A stretch of DNA of 64,000 nt, taken from assembly GCA_030149365.1 (NCBI GenBank), contig JASBRP010000026.1, positions 1 through 64,000 on the forward strand, written 5' to 3'. The translations under genes and the position numbers were made by a program. Shown here piece by piece: positions 9,008-18,936 of this stretch (positions are counted from its first letter, which is position 1; the number at the start of each line of letters is the position of its first letter). The notes beneath the pieces are model-generated. The model had not been told where the DNA came from. It worked only from the letters and a program-made list of their open reading frames with translations, and made no database searches. The DNA comes from Solimonas sp. (GTDB lineage: Bacteria > Pseudomonadota > Gammaproteobacteria > Nevskiales > Nevskiaceae).

Positions 9008-9556
9008 ATGAGCGCGGAACTCAGGAGCCTGCGTGATGACCCGTTCGAGCTGCTGCTGCTGCTCGAAATGCGTCTGCGCGCCACCAAGCTGGACATCGCC
9101 GCGGGCCAGGCCGAGAGCTGGACCGGCCTGGGATTCCGGATCGGCCGCAACTGGCTGGCCGTCCCCAAGGACGACGTGCGCGAGGTGATCGTGCCGCCCA
9201 AGCCGACCCGGGTGCCCAACGCCAAGCCCTGGATGAGCGGCGTGGCCAACGTCCGTGGCGAACTGCTGACCATCGTCGACCTGCCGCGCCTGCTGGGCGT
9301 GGAAGGCGATGCCGAAAGTCGGGCCCGGCGCCTGCTGGTATTCAATTCCGAGCGCGTCCCGGCCGGTTTCCTGGTGGATGAAGTCGCCGGTTACCGCCAG
9401 TTTTCCCCGACCGAACAGCGGCATGAGATCAAGCAGGAGTCCGGCGCCTTCGCCCCCTACATGCTGGGCGCCTTCGTCCGCGACGGCCAGCCCTGGCTGG
9501 CCTTCAGCCTGCACCGCGTGGTGCAGGGCAGCGAATTCCTGATGGCGGGCCTCTGA
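9008..9556 (+). CDS. pilI: PilI, CheW-like adaptor of the type IV pilus chemosensory array
   Basis: A 182-residue CheW-domain protein expected to couple receptor PilJ to kinase ChpA. The CheW pattern is clear in the centre (WLAVPKDDVREVIVPP, MSGVANVRGELLTIVDLPRLLG, VDEVAGYRQF). GGAGAAG lies 2 bp before the ATG. The stop is one base from the chpA ATG, indicating tight co-translation. Confidence 0.93.
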   Translation: MSAELRSLRDDPFELLLLLEMRLRATKLDIAAGQAESWTGLGFRIGRNWLAVPKDDVREVIVPPKPTRVPNAKPWMSGVANVRGELLTIVDLPRLLGVEGDAESRARRLLVFNSERVPAGFLVDEVAGYRQFSPTEQRHEIKQESGAFAPYMLGAFVRDGQPWLAFSLHRVVQGSEFLMAGL

Positions 9557-9557
9557 C

Positions 9558-12500
9558 ATGAACGCCAGACTCCGAGCCAACACCGCCAACGGCCTGCACT
9601 GGGTCCGCGGCGAGATCGAGCAAAGCCTCTCGCGCGTCCGTACGCTGGTCGAGCAGCACGCCGAGGGCGGCACCGACCCGCTGCCGATGCAGCAGGCCTT
9701 CGTGGAACTGCACCAGGTCCGTGGCACGGCCAGCATGATCCAGTGCCACGGCATCGCCGAACTGGCCGAGGAAATGAAGCAGGCCATCGGTGACCTGCTG
9801 CATGGCCGCATCCGCGAGACCGATGCGGCCTATTCGGCCCTGCTCGGGGCCACCGTGCTGCTCAGCGACTACATCGAGTCGCTGGCCGACGGCATGGACG
9901 ACTGCGTCCTGATCCTGCAGCCGGCGATCAACGAACTGCGCCTGGCGCGCGGCAAGGCCGTGCTGACCGAGGCCGATCTGTTCGTCATGCAGATGCAGGG
10001 CCTGGCCCTAGGCCTGCCGCTGCCCGAGGACGATGGCCGTACGCCGGGCGCCGCGCAGCAGCAGGCGCACAAGTACCTGGCGGTATACCAGTCCTCGCTG
10101 CTGCACTGGCTCAAGAACGAGCCGGACGCCGCCACCGCGCTGGCGCGCATCGGCAAGATCGCCGAGCTGCTGGCCGGCTGCGCCGAATTGCCGGGGGTTC
10201 ACCAGCTGTGGCGCGTCGTCGCCGCCGTGGTGGAAGCCCTGCTGGGCCAGGGCCTGGACGATTCCCTGGAGGTCAAGCGCCTGATCGGCCGCAGCGGCGC
10301 GCAGATCAAGGTGCTGGCCGCCGAAGGCGAGCCGCGTGCCGAAGCCGCCGTGGCCGACCTGTCGCTGCAGTTGCTGTACTTCATCGGCCGCTCGCGCGGC
10401 CAGGGTCCCCGCGTCACGGTGATGCGCAAGGCCTTCCTGCTGCAGCAACTGCTGCCGGGCGCCGCCCAGCTCGAAGACCTGCGCCGCCGCATCCACGGCC
10501 CCAATACCACGCTGCTGGTGCGCGTCTCCGACGAGATCCGCGCCGACTTCGCCAAGATCAAGGACGTCATCGACCTGGCGGTCCGCGCCGGCGGCAAGGG
10601 TCTGCCGGACCTGGAGGCTACGCGCAAGAGCCTCAAGCGCATCTCCGACACGCTGTCGATCCTGGGCCTGGGCACGCTGCAGCGCATCGTCGACAACCAG
10701 TCGCTGCTGCTCGACAGCCTCGGCGACGAGGCCTCGCCGACGGCCTGGATGGAGCTGGCGACCTCGATCCTGCGCGTGGAACACAGCCTGGACGATGCCC
10801 TGTTCCAGCAGCTGCGCCAGGCGCGCACCGGCGAGCAGGCCGAAGAGAACATCCAGGAGCACGTGCCGCACAGCCGCGACCTGGCGGAGGGCATCGACGC
10901 CCTGCAGCGCGAGTCGCTGGTCAACCTGGCCAAGCTCAAGTCGCAGGTCGACGCACTGATCCGCGGCCAGGACGGCAGCATCGTGGTGGTGGACGCCGCG
11001 CGCATGCTCGACGAAATCGCCTCGGGCTTCCATATCCTGCAGGACGAGCGTGCCGCCGGCCTGGTGGAGCGCCTGGTGGCCGTGGTGCGCAACCCGGCCT
11101 TCGCCGCGCTGCGCGAGTCGCAGGATCGTGCCGACCGCTTCGCCGATGCCGTGGCCTGCGTCGAGTACTACATCGAGGCGGTGCGCGACAACCTGCCGGA
11201 TGCCGGCTACATCCTGGACAACCTGTCACGCTTCGTCGGCCAGCTGGATTCCGCGCCGGCCGCCGCGGCGACGGTGGACGCGCCAGCCGAACCGCTGGAG
11301 CTGAACCCCTCGCTGGAAATGCAGTCGCTGGCCGACCTGGTGCTGGCCGATCCGCCGTCCGGCGTCGTCGATTTCTCGCTGGAGCTGGCGCCGGAGCCCG
11401 CGCCGGTCCCTGTTTCGACGCCCACGCCGGTGGTGGTGTCGGCCGACGACGTCGATCCGGAAATCCGCGAAATCTTCCTCGAGGAAGCCGCCGAAGTGCT
11501 GCAGACGCTGCAGTCGGCGATGCCGCGCTGGACGCGCGATGCCTCGGACCGTGACTCCCTGACCACCCTGCGCCGTGCCTTCCATACCCTGAAGGGCAGC
11601 GGCCGCATGGTCGGCGCCACCGAGATCGGCGAGTTCGGCTGGGCCATCGAGCAGTTGCTGAACAAGTGCCTGGACGGCTCCGTGTCCGTCTCCGCCCCGG
11701 TGGTGACCGTCGCGATCGAAGCGGTGGAACTGCTGCCGCGCCTGATCAACAGCTTCCGCGAGCGCCTGGGCGCGCCGCCGCCGCTCGCCGGCCTGGTGGA
11801 ACGCGCACAGAACCTTGCCGCCGGCCGTGGCGCTCAGGAGCAGCCCGAGCCGGACCTGGTGCAGATCTTCCGGGAGGACGCCCGCGGCAAGATCGCCGAG
11901 ATCCGCAGCTGGCTCGAAGGCCTGGATCGCGGCCTGCCTGAATTCGATGTCGATGACGACGTGGTGCGCGCTTATCACACCCTGCGCGGCGCCGGTCACA
12001 TCGTGGCGGCGACGCAGCTGGCCGACCTGGCCGAGGCGCTCGAGGCCCACCTGGATTCCGTACGCGGCGCGACGCTGCGCCTGAGCACGGCCGATGTCGG
12101 CCTGCTCGAGGAAGCGACCACCATCCTCGCCCAGTGGATCGAGGAAGTCGGCAGCCCGGCCGTGGCTCAGCAGGATGCCCGGGCCTGGCTGGAGCGCATC
12201 GAGCACCTCAGCTCCGCCGTGCCCGAGGATGCCGTGCAGGCCGCCGAGGATCGCCAGCTGGCGGAAATCTTCGCCGGTGAAGCGCTGGAGCTGGTGCAGA
12301 AGTTCGAGGACACCGCCAATGCCTGGTCGCAGGCGCCGGACAACCGGCAGGCGCCGCTGGATCTCAAGGTCGTGCTGCATACGCTCAAGGGCGCGGCCTA
12401 CATGTCCAACTGCCAGCCGATCGGCGACGTCGCCAAGATCCTGCATACGCGCATGGACGAGGCCATCGCCGGCGCGGTGCAGCCCGATGCCGCGGCCTTC

Positions 12501-15500
12501 AGGACGCTGGCGGAACTGACCGAGGGCCTGTACCAGCTGCTCGATGCCTATCGCGACGGTCGCCTGCGCGACGAAGGCCTGACCTGGGGCAAGCTGGCCG
12601 CCGGGTTCGCCTGGCGCGGAGAAGCGGCCGCTGCGGCCGCTGAAGAACCGTTGTCGCTGGCTGCCGCCGCGCCCGAGGCGCCGCTGGAGATGCCGCCGAT
12701 CTCGGTCGAGCCGGTCGCCGAGGCGGCCGAAGAAATCGAGCTGGTCGAGGCTGCCGAGCTGCCGCCGGCCGAGCCGCTGCCGTTGCCGGAAGAGATCGAG
12801 GCGGCGCTCGAGGTGATCGAGATGCCGGCCGTCGAAGAGCCGGCTGACGAGCTGCAGGATGCCCTGCCGGACCTGGAGGCGATCCCGGAACTGGTGGTGG
12901 AGCTGGCCGTGGAGCCGGTGACGGAAGCGCCGTCGTCCATCGAATGGGCGGAGCCCATCGTCCTCGAACTGTCCGAGTCGTCGCTGGAACTTGCCGAGTC
13001 CCCGATCGAGATACCGGAGCCGGTTGTCGAGCTGACGCCGGAACTGATCGAGCCCGTGCTCGATCTGTCCGAGCCCGTGATCGAACTGGACATTGCCGAC
13101 CTGCCGGACACCAGCCTGGTGGTGGAGATTCCGCTGGAAGTCGAGGCCAGCCTCGATACCGTGCAGCCGGTCGTGGATGCGCCGGCGCTGGACATGCCCT
13201 CCATGACCGAAGACGAGGCCATGGACACCGAGATGCTCGGTGTCTTCCTGGTCGAGGCCGAGGAACTGCTGGAATCGCTGGATCGCAGCAACACCACGCT
13301 GGAACGCAACGCACACGACATCCAGGCCACCGCCGAGCTCAAGCGCGTACTGCACACGCTCAAGGGCAGTGCCCGCATGGCGGGGCTGGACGACATCGGC
13401 GAAGTGGCACATCACCTGGAAACCCTGTTCGAGCGCATCGAGCGCGGGCAGGCCCGGGCCGATGCCGGCTTCTTCGCCCGCATGCACGCCGCTTCCGACG
13501 GCCTGCACCTGGTGCTGGACGACCTGCGCCGCGGCAAGATTCCCGATACGCAGGCCTTGCTGGCCGACCTCACCGAGGAGCGCGCGCCGCAAGCGCCGGT
13601 GGCGGCAGCGGTGCCGGCATTTGCGCCTGCCACCGAGTCGCTGCGCAGCTACGACGCCGAGCTGGGCGAGATCTTCTCTGGCGAGGCGGCCGAGCTGCTG
13701 GAGTCGCTGGAGCAGTCGCTGCGCGTCTGGGTGGCGGAGCCGTCCAACCCGGCGCCGATCCGCGACCTGCAACGCGTGCTGCACACCTTCAAGGGCGGCG
13801 CCCGCATGGCCGGCCTCAATGCCATGGGCGATCTGGCCCATGACATGGAAACCCGCATCAATCGCATCGAAGCCGGGCTGGAACCGGCGGATGCATCGAC
13901 GCTCGCCGAGCTGTCGAAGGAAGGCGAGCGCCTGCACCAGATGCACGACCTGCTCGAGCGCGGCGATGTCGCCGCGCTGACCGAGGGCGAAGCCGACACG
14001 CAGGCCGGAGCCGAGGCGCAGGCGGAAGCGTCGGACGCAGAGCCGACACCGGTATCGCCGGCCCACGCCTGGGACCCGCTGCTGTTCTGGCGGCCGGAGG
14101 AGGAAGTCGAGGCTTCGTTCCGCCGCGAGACCGCGCGCGTGCCGGTCGAGTCGCTCGACGGCATGCTCAACGAGGCGGGCGAAATCTCGATCTACCGCTC
14201 GCGCCTGGAAGAACACAACAGCGGCGTCGAGGCGCAGCTGGACGAAATGCGACAGGCCATTGCGCGTATCCGCGACCAGCTTCGCCAGATGGACGCCGAG
14301 ACCGACGCGCAGATCGCGGCGCGTGGCCTGGGCCAGGCGCCCGACCAGTCCGACCGCTACGCGGCCGAGTTCGATCCGCTGGAAATGGACCGTTACACGC
14401 GCATGCAGGAGCTGTCGCGCGCGCTGAACGAATCCATCGGCGACTTGGCCGGCCTGCACGCCACCATGGACGGCCTGATCAGCGAGGCCGACACCCTGCT
14501 GATGCAGCAGGGCCGCGTGAACACCTCGCTGCAGCAGGGCCTGATGCGCACGCTGATGGTGCCCTTCTCGCGCCAGGTGTCGCGACTGCAGCGCGTGGTC
14601 AAGCAGACCGCCAGCGAGAACGGCAAGCAGGCCGAGGCCGTGTTCGCCGGTGTCGAGAGCGAGCTGGACCGCAACGTGCTGGAACGCATGACCGCGCCGC
14701 TGGAGCACCTGCTGCGCAACGCCGTGGTGCACGGCCTGGAAGACCCCGCCACGCGCGCGGTCGCCGGCAAGGAGCCCCAGGGACGCATCGCGGTGGGGCT
14801 GTGGCGCGAAGGCTCGCAGCTGCTGATCGAGCTGCGCGACGACGGCAAGGGCCTGGACTTCGAGGCGATCCGCGCCCAGGCGATCCGTCGCGGGCTGATG
14901 CCGCCGGACGCCCAGGCCAGCGACGACGAAGTGGCGCAGTTCATCTTCCAGCCGGGCTTCTCCACGGCCAAGAAGCTGACCCAGGACGCCGGCCGTGGCA
15001 TCGGCATGGACGTGGTGGCCAGCGAGGTCAAGCAGCTGGGCGGCACGCTGGAACTGAATTCCGAATGGGGCAAGGGCACCCGCTTCCTGGTGCGCCTGCC
15101 GCTGACCCTGGCCATGTCGCAGGCCCTGCTGGTCGGCGTCGGCCCCGAGCAGTACGCCGTGCTGCTGTCGAGCGTCGAGGGCATTGCCCGCATCCCGCGC
15201 GAGCAGCTCGATGATTTCTACCGCGAGGACGGCCCCCTGCTGAGCTATGGCAGCGCCGAGTACCGCGTGCGCTACCTGGGCGATTTCATCGACGTGCCGC
15301 GCGACCGCAGCAGCGAGTCGCGCACGGTCAACGCCATCCTGGTGCGCATGGGCGAAGGCCTGGGCGCTGCCGACCGCCGTATCGCGGTGGTGGTGGACCA
15401 GTTGCTCGGCAACCGCGAAATCGTGTCCAAGGCCGTGGGCCCGCAGGTCAGTTCGGTGGCGGGTGTCACCGGCGCCACGATCCTGGCCGACGGCCGCGTG

Positions 15501-15980
15501 GTGCTGATCCTGGATCCGGGCGCCCTGGCGCAGGATCGCGCGCGCCGTACCCTGGCCAGCCTGGCGGCGGGCAGGGCGGACGCCGCGGACAAGGCCGAGG
15601 ATGCGCGCAACCTGATCATGGTGGTGGACGACTCCATCACCATCCGCCGCGTCACCGAGCGCCTGCTGCTGAAGAACGGCTACCGCGTGGTGACCGCCAA
15701 GGACGGCCTCGACGCCATGGCGCAGCTGCAGACCGAAAGCCCGGCGGCGATCCTGCTGGACATCGAGATGCCGCGTGCCGACGGCTTCGAAGTGGCGACC
15801 TTCGTGCGCAACAGCTCGCGCATCGCCGCGACGCCGATCATCATGATCACCTCGCGCTCGGGCGACAAACACCGCGAGCGTGCCCGCTCGATCGGCGTCA
15901 ACCGCTACCTGATCAAGCCCTACCAGGAAGAGCAGCTGGTCGGCGAGCTGCGTGAAGTGATCGACGAGAATCTCCCGTGA
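9558..15980 (+). CDS. chpA: ChpA, hybrid chemotaxis histidine kinase with multiple phosphotransfer domains
   Basis: A 2140-residue CheA-type kinase of the Pil-Chp pathway. Six Hpt-like phosphotransfer helices carry candidate phospho-histidines at H52, H676, H807, H941, H1266 and H1409 (HTLKGS or close variants; the first is HQVRGT). A long acidic, proline-rich linker spans about residues 1029-1215. A dimerisation segment follows near 1529. The ATPase N-box has N1721 and H1725, with DDGKG and GRGIGMDVV motifs. Then come a CheW-like domain (about 1815-1985) and a receiver with D2024-D2025 and phospho-acceptor D2068. Pseudomonas ChpA is about 2470 residues, so this is a somewhat shorter member. 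The stop overlaps the next gene as GTGA. Confidence 0.95.
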   Translation: MNARLRANTANGLHWVRGEIEQSLSRVRTLVEQHAEGGTDPLPMQQAFVELHQVRGTASMIQCHGIAELAEEMKQAIGDLLHGRIRETDAAYSALLGATVLLSDYIESLADGMDDCVLILQPAINELRLARGKAVLTEADLFVMQMQGLALGLPLPEDDGRTPGAAQQQAHKYLAVYQSSLLHWLKNEPDAATALARIGKIAELLAGCAELPGVHQLWRVVAAVVEALLGQGLDDSLEVKRLIGRSGAQIKVLAAEGEPRAEAAVADLSLQLLYFIGRSRGQGPRVTVMRKAFLLQQLLPGAAQLEDLRRRIHGPNTTLLVRVSDEIRADFAKIKDVIDLAVRAGGKGLPDLEATRKSLKRISDTLSILGLGTLQRIVDNQSLLLDSLGDEASPTAWMELATSILRVEHSLDDALFQQLRQARTGEQAEENIQEHVPHSRDLAEGIDALQRESLVNLAKLKSQVDALIRGQDGSIVVVDAARMLDEIASGFHILQDERAAGLVERLVAVVRNPAFAALRESQDRADRFADAVACVEYYIEAVRDNLPDAGYILDNLSRFVGQLDSAPAAAATVDAPAEPLELNPSLEMQSLADLVLADPPSGVVDFSLELAPEPAPVPVSTPTPVVVSADDVDPEIREIFLEEAAEVLQTLQSAMPRWTRDASDRDSLTTLRRAFHTLKGSGRMVGATEIGEFGWAIEQLLNKCLDGSVSVSAPVVTVAIEAVELLPRLINSFRERLGAPPPLAGLVERAQNLAAGRGAQEQPEPDLVQIFREDARGKIAEIRSWLEGLDRGLPEFDVDDDVVRAYHTLRGAGHIVAATQLADLAEALEAHLDSVRGATLRLSTADVGLLEEATTILAQWIEEVGSPAVAQQDARAWLERIEHLSSAVPEDAVQAAEDRQLAEIFAGEALELVQKFEDTANAWSQAPDNRQAPLDLKVVLHTLKGAAYMSNCQPIGDVAKILHTRMDEAIAGAVQPDAAAFRTLAELTEGLYQLLDAYRDGRLRDEGLTWGKLAAGFAWRGEAAAAAAEEPLSLAAAAPEAPLEMPPISVEPVAEAAEEIELVEAAELPPAEPLPLPEEIEAALEVIEMPAVEEPADELQDALPDLEAIPELVVELAVEPVTEAPSSIEWAEPIVLELSESSLELAESPIEIPEPVVELTPELIEPVLDLSEPVIELDIADLPDTSLVVEIPLEVEASLDTVQPVVDAPALDMPSMTEDEAMDTEMLGVFLVEAEELLESLDRSNTTLERNAHDIQATAELKRVLHTLKGSARMAGLDDIGEVAHHLETLFERIERGQARADAGFFARMHAASDGLHLVLDDLRRGKIPDTQALLADLTEERAPQAPVAAAVPAFAPATESLRSYDAELGEIFSGEAAELLESLEQSLRVWVAEPSNPAPIRDLQRVLHTFKGGARMAGLNAMGDLAHDMETRINRIEAGLEPADASTLAELSKEGERLHQMHDLLERGDVAALTEGEADTQAGAEAQAEASDAEPTPVSPAHAWDPLLFWRPEEEVEASFRRETARVPVESLDGMLNEAGEISIYRSRLEEHNSGVEAQLDEMRQAIARIRDQLRQMDAETDAQIAARGLGQAPDQSDRYAAEFDPLEMDRYTRMQELSRALNESIGDLAGLHATMDGLISEADTLLMQQGRVNTSLQQGLMRTLMVPFSRQVSRLQRVVKQTASENGKQAEAVFAGVESELDRNVLERMTAPLEHLLRNAVVHGLEDPATRAVAGKEPQGRIAVGLWREGSQLLIELRDDGKGLDFEAIRAQAIRRGLMPPDAQASDDEVAQFIFQPGFSTAKKLTQDAGRGIGMDVVASEVKQLGGTLELNSEWGKGTRFLVRLPLTLAMSQALLVGVGPEQYAVLLSSVEGIARIPREQLDDFYREDGPLLSYGSAEYRVRYLGDFIDVPRDRSSESRTVNAILVRMGEGLGAADRRIAVVVDQLLGNREIVSKAVGPQVSSVAGVTGATILADGRVVLILDPGALAQDRARRTLASLAAGRADAADKAEDARNLIMVVDDSITIRRVTERLLLKNGYRVVTAKDGLDAMAQLQTESPAAILLDIEMPRADGFEVATFVRNSSRIAATPIIMITSRSGDKHRERARSIGVNRYLIKPYQEEQLVGELREVIDENLP

Positions 15981-16444
15981 ACCGCGAACAGATCTACGCC
16001 GTGCTGATGGCGCTGGAAGGCGACACGCTGCTGCTGCCCAATGCCGCCGTAGCCGAGGTGGTGGCGCGCGATTCGCTGCAGCCGGCCGAACCCGGTGCGC
16101 CGGCCTGGCTGGCGGGCTATTGCGACTGGAACAACCGCCGCGTGCCGGTGATCAGCTTCGAGGCGGCCAACGGCTCCGGCCACAATGCCGAGTCACGCCG
16201 TGCCCGCGTGGTGGTGCTCAATTCCTTCGGCTCGCACCTGCCCAGCGGCCTGCTGGCGATCGTCAGCCAGGGCTACCCGCACCTGGTTACGCTGAACCGC
16301 GCGGCCGTCAAACCGCTGGAACTGCGCCCCACCGACCGCGCCGACCTGGTGCTGGCGCGCGTGCGCATCGCCAACCAGGAAGCGGCGATCCCGGACCTGG
16401 CCGCGCTGGAAGCCGAGGTCGCGCGCGTCCAGAGCGCCGCCTGA
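15977..16444 (+). CDS. chpC: ChpC-like CheW-domain adaptor
   Basis: A 155-residue protein with a degenerate CheW fold (LLLPNAAVAEVV, WLAGYCDWNNRRVPVISFE). It starts at a GTG whose last two bases are the first two of the chpA stop codon. Pil-Chp loci often end with such a second CheW protein, ChpC, thought to connect additional receptors to ChpA. The gene symbol is by position and similarity; the sequence alone says only CheW-like. No methylesterase (chpB) or methyltransferase (pilK) gene is present in this window. Confidence 0.75.
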   Translation: MNREQIYAVLMALEGDTLLLPNAAVAEVVARDSLQPAEPGAPAWLAGYCDWNNRRVPVISFEAANGSGHNAESRRARVVVLNSFGSHLPSGLLAIVSQGYPHLVTLNRAAVKPLELRPTDRADLVLARVRIANQEAAIPDLAALEAEVARVQSAA

Positions 16445-16465
16445 CCGTGGCGGTGGGGCGGATGC

Positions 16466-17365
16466 ATGCGCCCTGACCTGACGCGCTACGCCTGCCTGTC
16501 GCTGGCCGCGGCGGTCTTCACCCTGCTGCTCAAGCTGCTGGCCTGGAAGCTCACCGGCTCGGTGGGCCTGCTGTCCGATGCGCTGGAATCGCTGGTGAAC
16601 CTGGGCGGCGCCCTGATGATGCTGTCGATGCTGCGCATCGCCGCCATGCCGCCCGATGCCGGGCACGCCTACGGCCACAGCAAGGCGGAATACTTCTCCA
16701 GCATCGTCGAGGGCCTGCTGATCGTGGTGGCGGCGGGCTCGATCCTGTGGGCGGCGCTGCCGCGCCTGTTCGACCCGCAGCCGCTGGAACGCGCCGGCCT
16801 GGGGCTGGCTGTGTCGGTGGCGGCCTCGGCCGTCAACCTGGCCGTGGCGCAGGTGCTGCTGCGCGCCGGGCGTCAGCATCGATCCATCGCCCTCACCGCC
16901 GACGGCCATCATTTGATGACGGACGTCTGGACCTCCGGCGGCGTGGTGCTGGGGGTGCTGCTGGTGAGCCTGACCGGCTGGAACCGGCTGGACCCGCTGC
17001 TGGCCATCGCGGTGGCCCTGAACGTGCTGTGGACCGGCCGCGCATTGATGCGCGACTCGGTGGCCGGGCTGATGGATGCGGCCCTGCCGCCGGAAGACCT
17101 GGCGCAGCTCGAGGCGGTGCTGGATGGGTTCCGTGCCCAGGGCATCGGCTTCCATGCCGTGCGCACCCGGCGCTCGGCCTCGCGGCGCTTCATCTCCATG
17201 CACGTACTGGTTCCCGGCGACTGGAGCGTGCGGCGAGGGCACGCCCTGGTAGAGGACCTGGAGCAGCGCATCGCCGCTTGCCTGGCGCCGGTCACGGTGC
17301 TGACCCACCTGGAGCCGATCGAGGACGCGGTGTCCTACGGCGACGAGGGGCTCGACCGCCCCTGA
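16466..17365 (+). CDS. cation diffusion facilitator family transporter
   Basis: A 299-residue inner-membrane protein with about six transmembrane helices and a C-terminal cytoplasmic domain, as in FieF/CDF divalent-metal exporters (Zn, Fe, Mn or similar). The first metal motif reads SDALESLVN (about 37-45), with E41 and N45 where FieF has two aspartates. The second motif HHLMTD is intact. Together with AYGHSKAEYFSS this is typical of one CDF subgroup, but the ion cannot be named. It begins 21 bp after chpC and may be read from the same transcript. No functional link to pili is evident. Confidence 0.88.
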   Translation: MRPDLTRYACLSLAAAVFTLLLKLLAWKLTGSVGLLSDALESLVNLGGALMMLSMLRIAAMPPDAGHAYGHSKAEYFSSIVEGLLIVVAAGSILWAALPRLFDPQPLERAGLGLAVSVAASAVNLAVAQVLLRAGRQHRSIALTADGHHLMTDVWTSGGVVLGVLLVSLTGWNRLDPLLAIAVALNVLWTGRALMRDSVAGLMDAALPPEDLAQLEAVLDGFRAQGIGFHAVRTRRSASRRFISMHVLVPGDWSVRRGHALVEDLEQRIAACLAPVTVLTHLEPIEDAVSYGDEGLDRP

Positions 17366-17394
17366 ACGGGTGGGCTGTCCGGCACCAAAAGCGT

Positions 17395-17423
17395 TTGGAC
17401 CTGTCACAAGGGAGTGGTATATC
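17395..17423 (+). promoter_or_regulatory. candidate extended -10 promoter for the wax ester synthase gene
   Basis: TTGGAC (17395-17400), a 17-bp spacer and TATATC (17418-17423), with the TGG extended -10 motif directly before it. It lies 48 bp upstream of the ATG. Its position after the preceding stop suggests that the lipid gene starts a new transcript. Confidence 0.5.
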
Positions 17424-17471
17424 TAGGCCGAATATCCGCTCACACCCTGGATAGCCGGAGGCAGGACGCCC

Positions 17472-18917
17472 ATGCAGCAACTCAGCGGTCTCGATACGGT
17501 TTTTCTGAACCTCGAAACCAACGCCGTACCGATGCACATCGGCAGCCTCGCCATCATGGATCCGGCGACGGCCGGGCCGGACTTCGGCTTCGAGTCCGTG
17601 CGCCGCCTGATCGAGAGGCGCCTGCACCTGCTACCGATGTTCCGCCGCCGCCTGATGACCACGCCGCTGGGCCTGGACCAGCCGTACTGGATCGAGGACC
17701 CGGACTTCGACATCGAGATGCACGTGAGGCATCGCGCCCTGCCGCGGCCGGGCACGCTCAAGCAGCTCAACGACCTGGTCTGCGACGTGATGAGCATCCG
17801 CCTGGACCGCAGCATGCCGCTGTGGAAGGTGTACTACGTCGAGGGGCTGGAAGGCGGCAAGGTGGCGCTGGTCTCCAAGATCCACCATGCCTGCATCGAC
17901 GGCGTTTCCGGCGCCGAGCTGTTCAGCACGCTGCTGGACATCACGCCGCAGCCGCGCGAGGTGCCGCCGCCGGAGGCGCCCTGGATTCCCGACGAGCTGC
18001 CGCCGCCGCTGAAGCTGAGCTACATCACCGCCAAGAACTTCCTGTCGCGGCCGGGCAAGGTCTACAACCTGGCGCGGCGCACGATCCCGCTGGTGCTGGA
18101 GGTGCGCCGCGAGGCCATGGCGCGCCAGCAGGCCAGCCGCCGCGCCACCCTGGTGGATGCGGATACCAACCGCAAGCCGATGGTGATGGCGCCGCGCATG
18201 CGCTTCAACACCACCATCACCGCGCGCCGCTCCTATGCCACCGGTTCGCTGTCGCTGAAGGACATCAAGCTGGTCAAGAACGCCTTCGGCGTGTCGCTCA
18301 ACGATGTGGTGCTGGGGGTCTGCGCCGAGGCCCTGCGCAACTACCTGCTGGCCGGCAAGGAACTGCCGGCCAAGCCGCTGATCGCGGCGGTGCCGATGTC
18401 GGTGCGCTCCGAGGGCGAGCGCGGCGGCAACCGGGTGACCATGCTGCGGGCGTCGCTGGCCACCGACATCGCCGACCCGGTGGAGCGCCTGCAGGCCCTC
18501 AGTGCCAAGATGGTGGGCGTCAAGCGCAGCATGAAGGCGATCCCGGCCAGCCTGATGCTGGACTGGGCCCATACGCCGCCGCCGGCGGTCATGGCGCAGG
18601 CGGCCCGGCTCTATGAGAATTTCAGCATCCAGGACCTGGTGAACCCGCCGTTCAACCTGCTGATCTCCAATGTGCCGGGGCCGCGGGTGCCGCTATACCT
18701 GGATGGGGCGAAAGTGGAGGCACACTATCCCATCTCGATCCCGTACCATGGGCTGGCCTGCAATATCACGGTGTTCAGTTATCAGGACAGCCTGGATGTG
18801 GGCATCACCGCGCACCGGGGCACCGTTCCCGATGTCGAGGTGATCATGGAAGGCATGGCAGCAGCGCTGGCGCAGCTCAAGCATCGCGCACAACAGCAGC
18901 TGCGAAAGACAGGATGA
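17472..18917 (+). CDS. wax ester synthase / acyl-CoA:diacylglycerol acyltransferase
   Basis: A 481-residue WS/DGAT family enzyme that transfers acyl groups from acyl-CoA to long-chain alcohols or diacylglycerol, making neutral storage lipid at the membrane. The catalytic HHxxxDG motif is intact (HHACIDG, residues 138-144). The C-terminal family motif NLLISNVPGPRVPLYLDGA and the central NDVVLGVCAEALR are present. The ATG follows a GGAGG site. Several marine and hydrocarbon-degrading gammaproteobacteria carry such genes. Preferred acceptor cannot be told from sequence. The next gene, a LuxR-type regulator, starts 19 bp downstream. Confidence 0.94.
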   Translation: MQQLSGLDTVFLNLETNAVPMHIGSLAIMDPATAGPDFGFESVRRLIERRLHLLPMFRRRLMTTPLGLDQPYWIEDPDFDIEMHVRHRALPRPGTLKQLNDLVCDVMSIRLDRSMPLWKVYYVEGLEGGKVALVSKIHHACIDGVSGAELFSTLLDITPQPREVPPPEAPWIPDELPPPLKLSYITAKNFLSRPGKVYNLARRTIPLVLEVRREAMARQQASRRATLVDADTNRKPMVMAPRMRFNTTITARRSYATGSLSLKDIKLVKNAFGVSLNDVVLGVCAEALRNYLLAGKELPAKPLIAAVPMSVRSEGERGGNRVTMLRASLATDIADPVERLQALSAKMVGVKRSMKAIPASLMLDWAHTPPPAVMAQAARLYENFSIQDLVNPPFNLLISNVPGPRVPLYLDGAKVEAHYPISIPYHGLACNITVFSYQDSLDVGITAHRGTVPDVEVIMEGMAAALAQLKHRAQQQLRKTG

Positions 18918-18936
18918 CACGAGGAGGGGTGGGGCA

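Noticed and set aside
11226-15872. A frame of about 1550 codons antisense to chpA
   Set aside because: Composition is His/Arg/Gly/Gln shadow sequence with no domain, while the sense strand encodes a complete multi-domain kinase.
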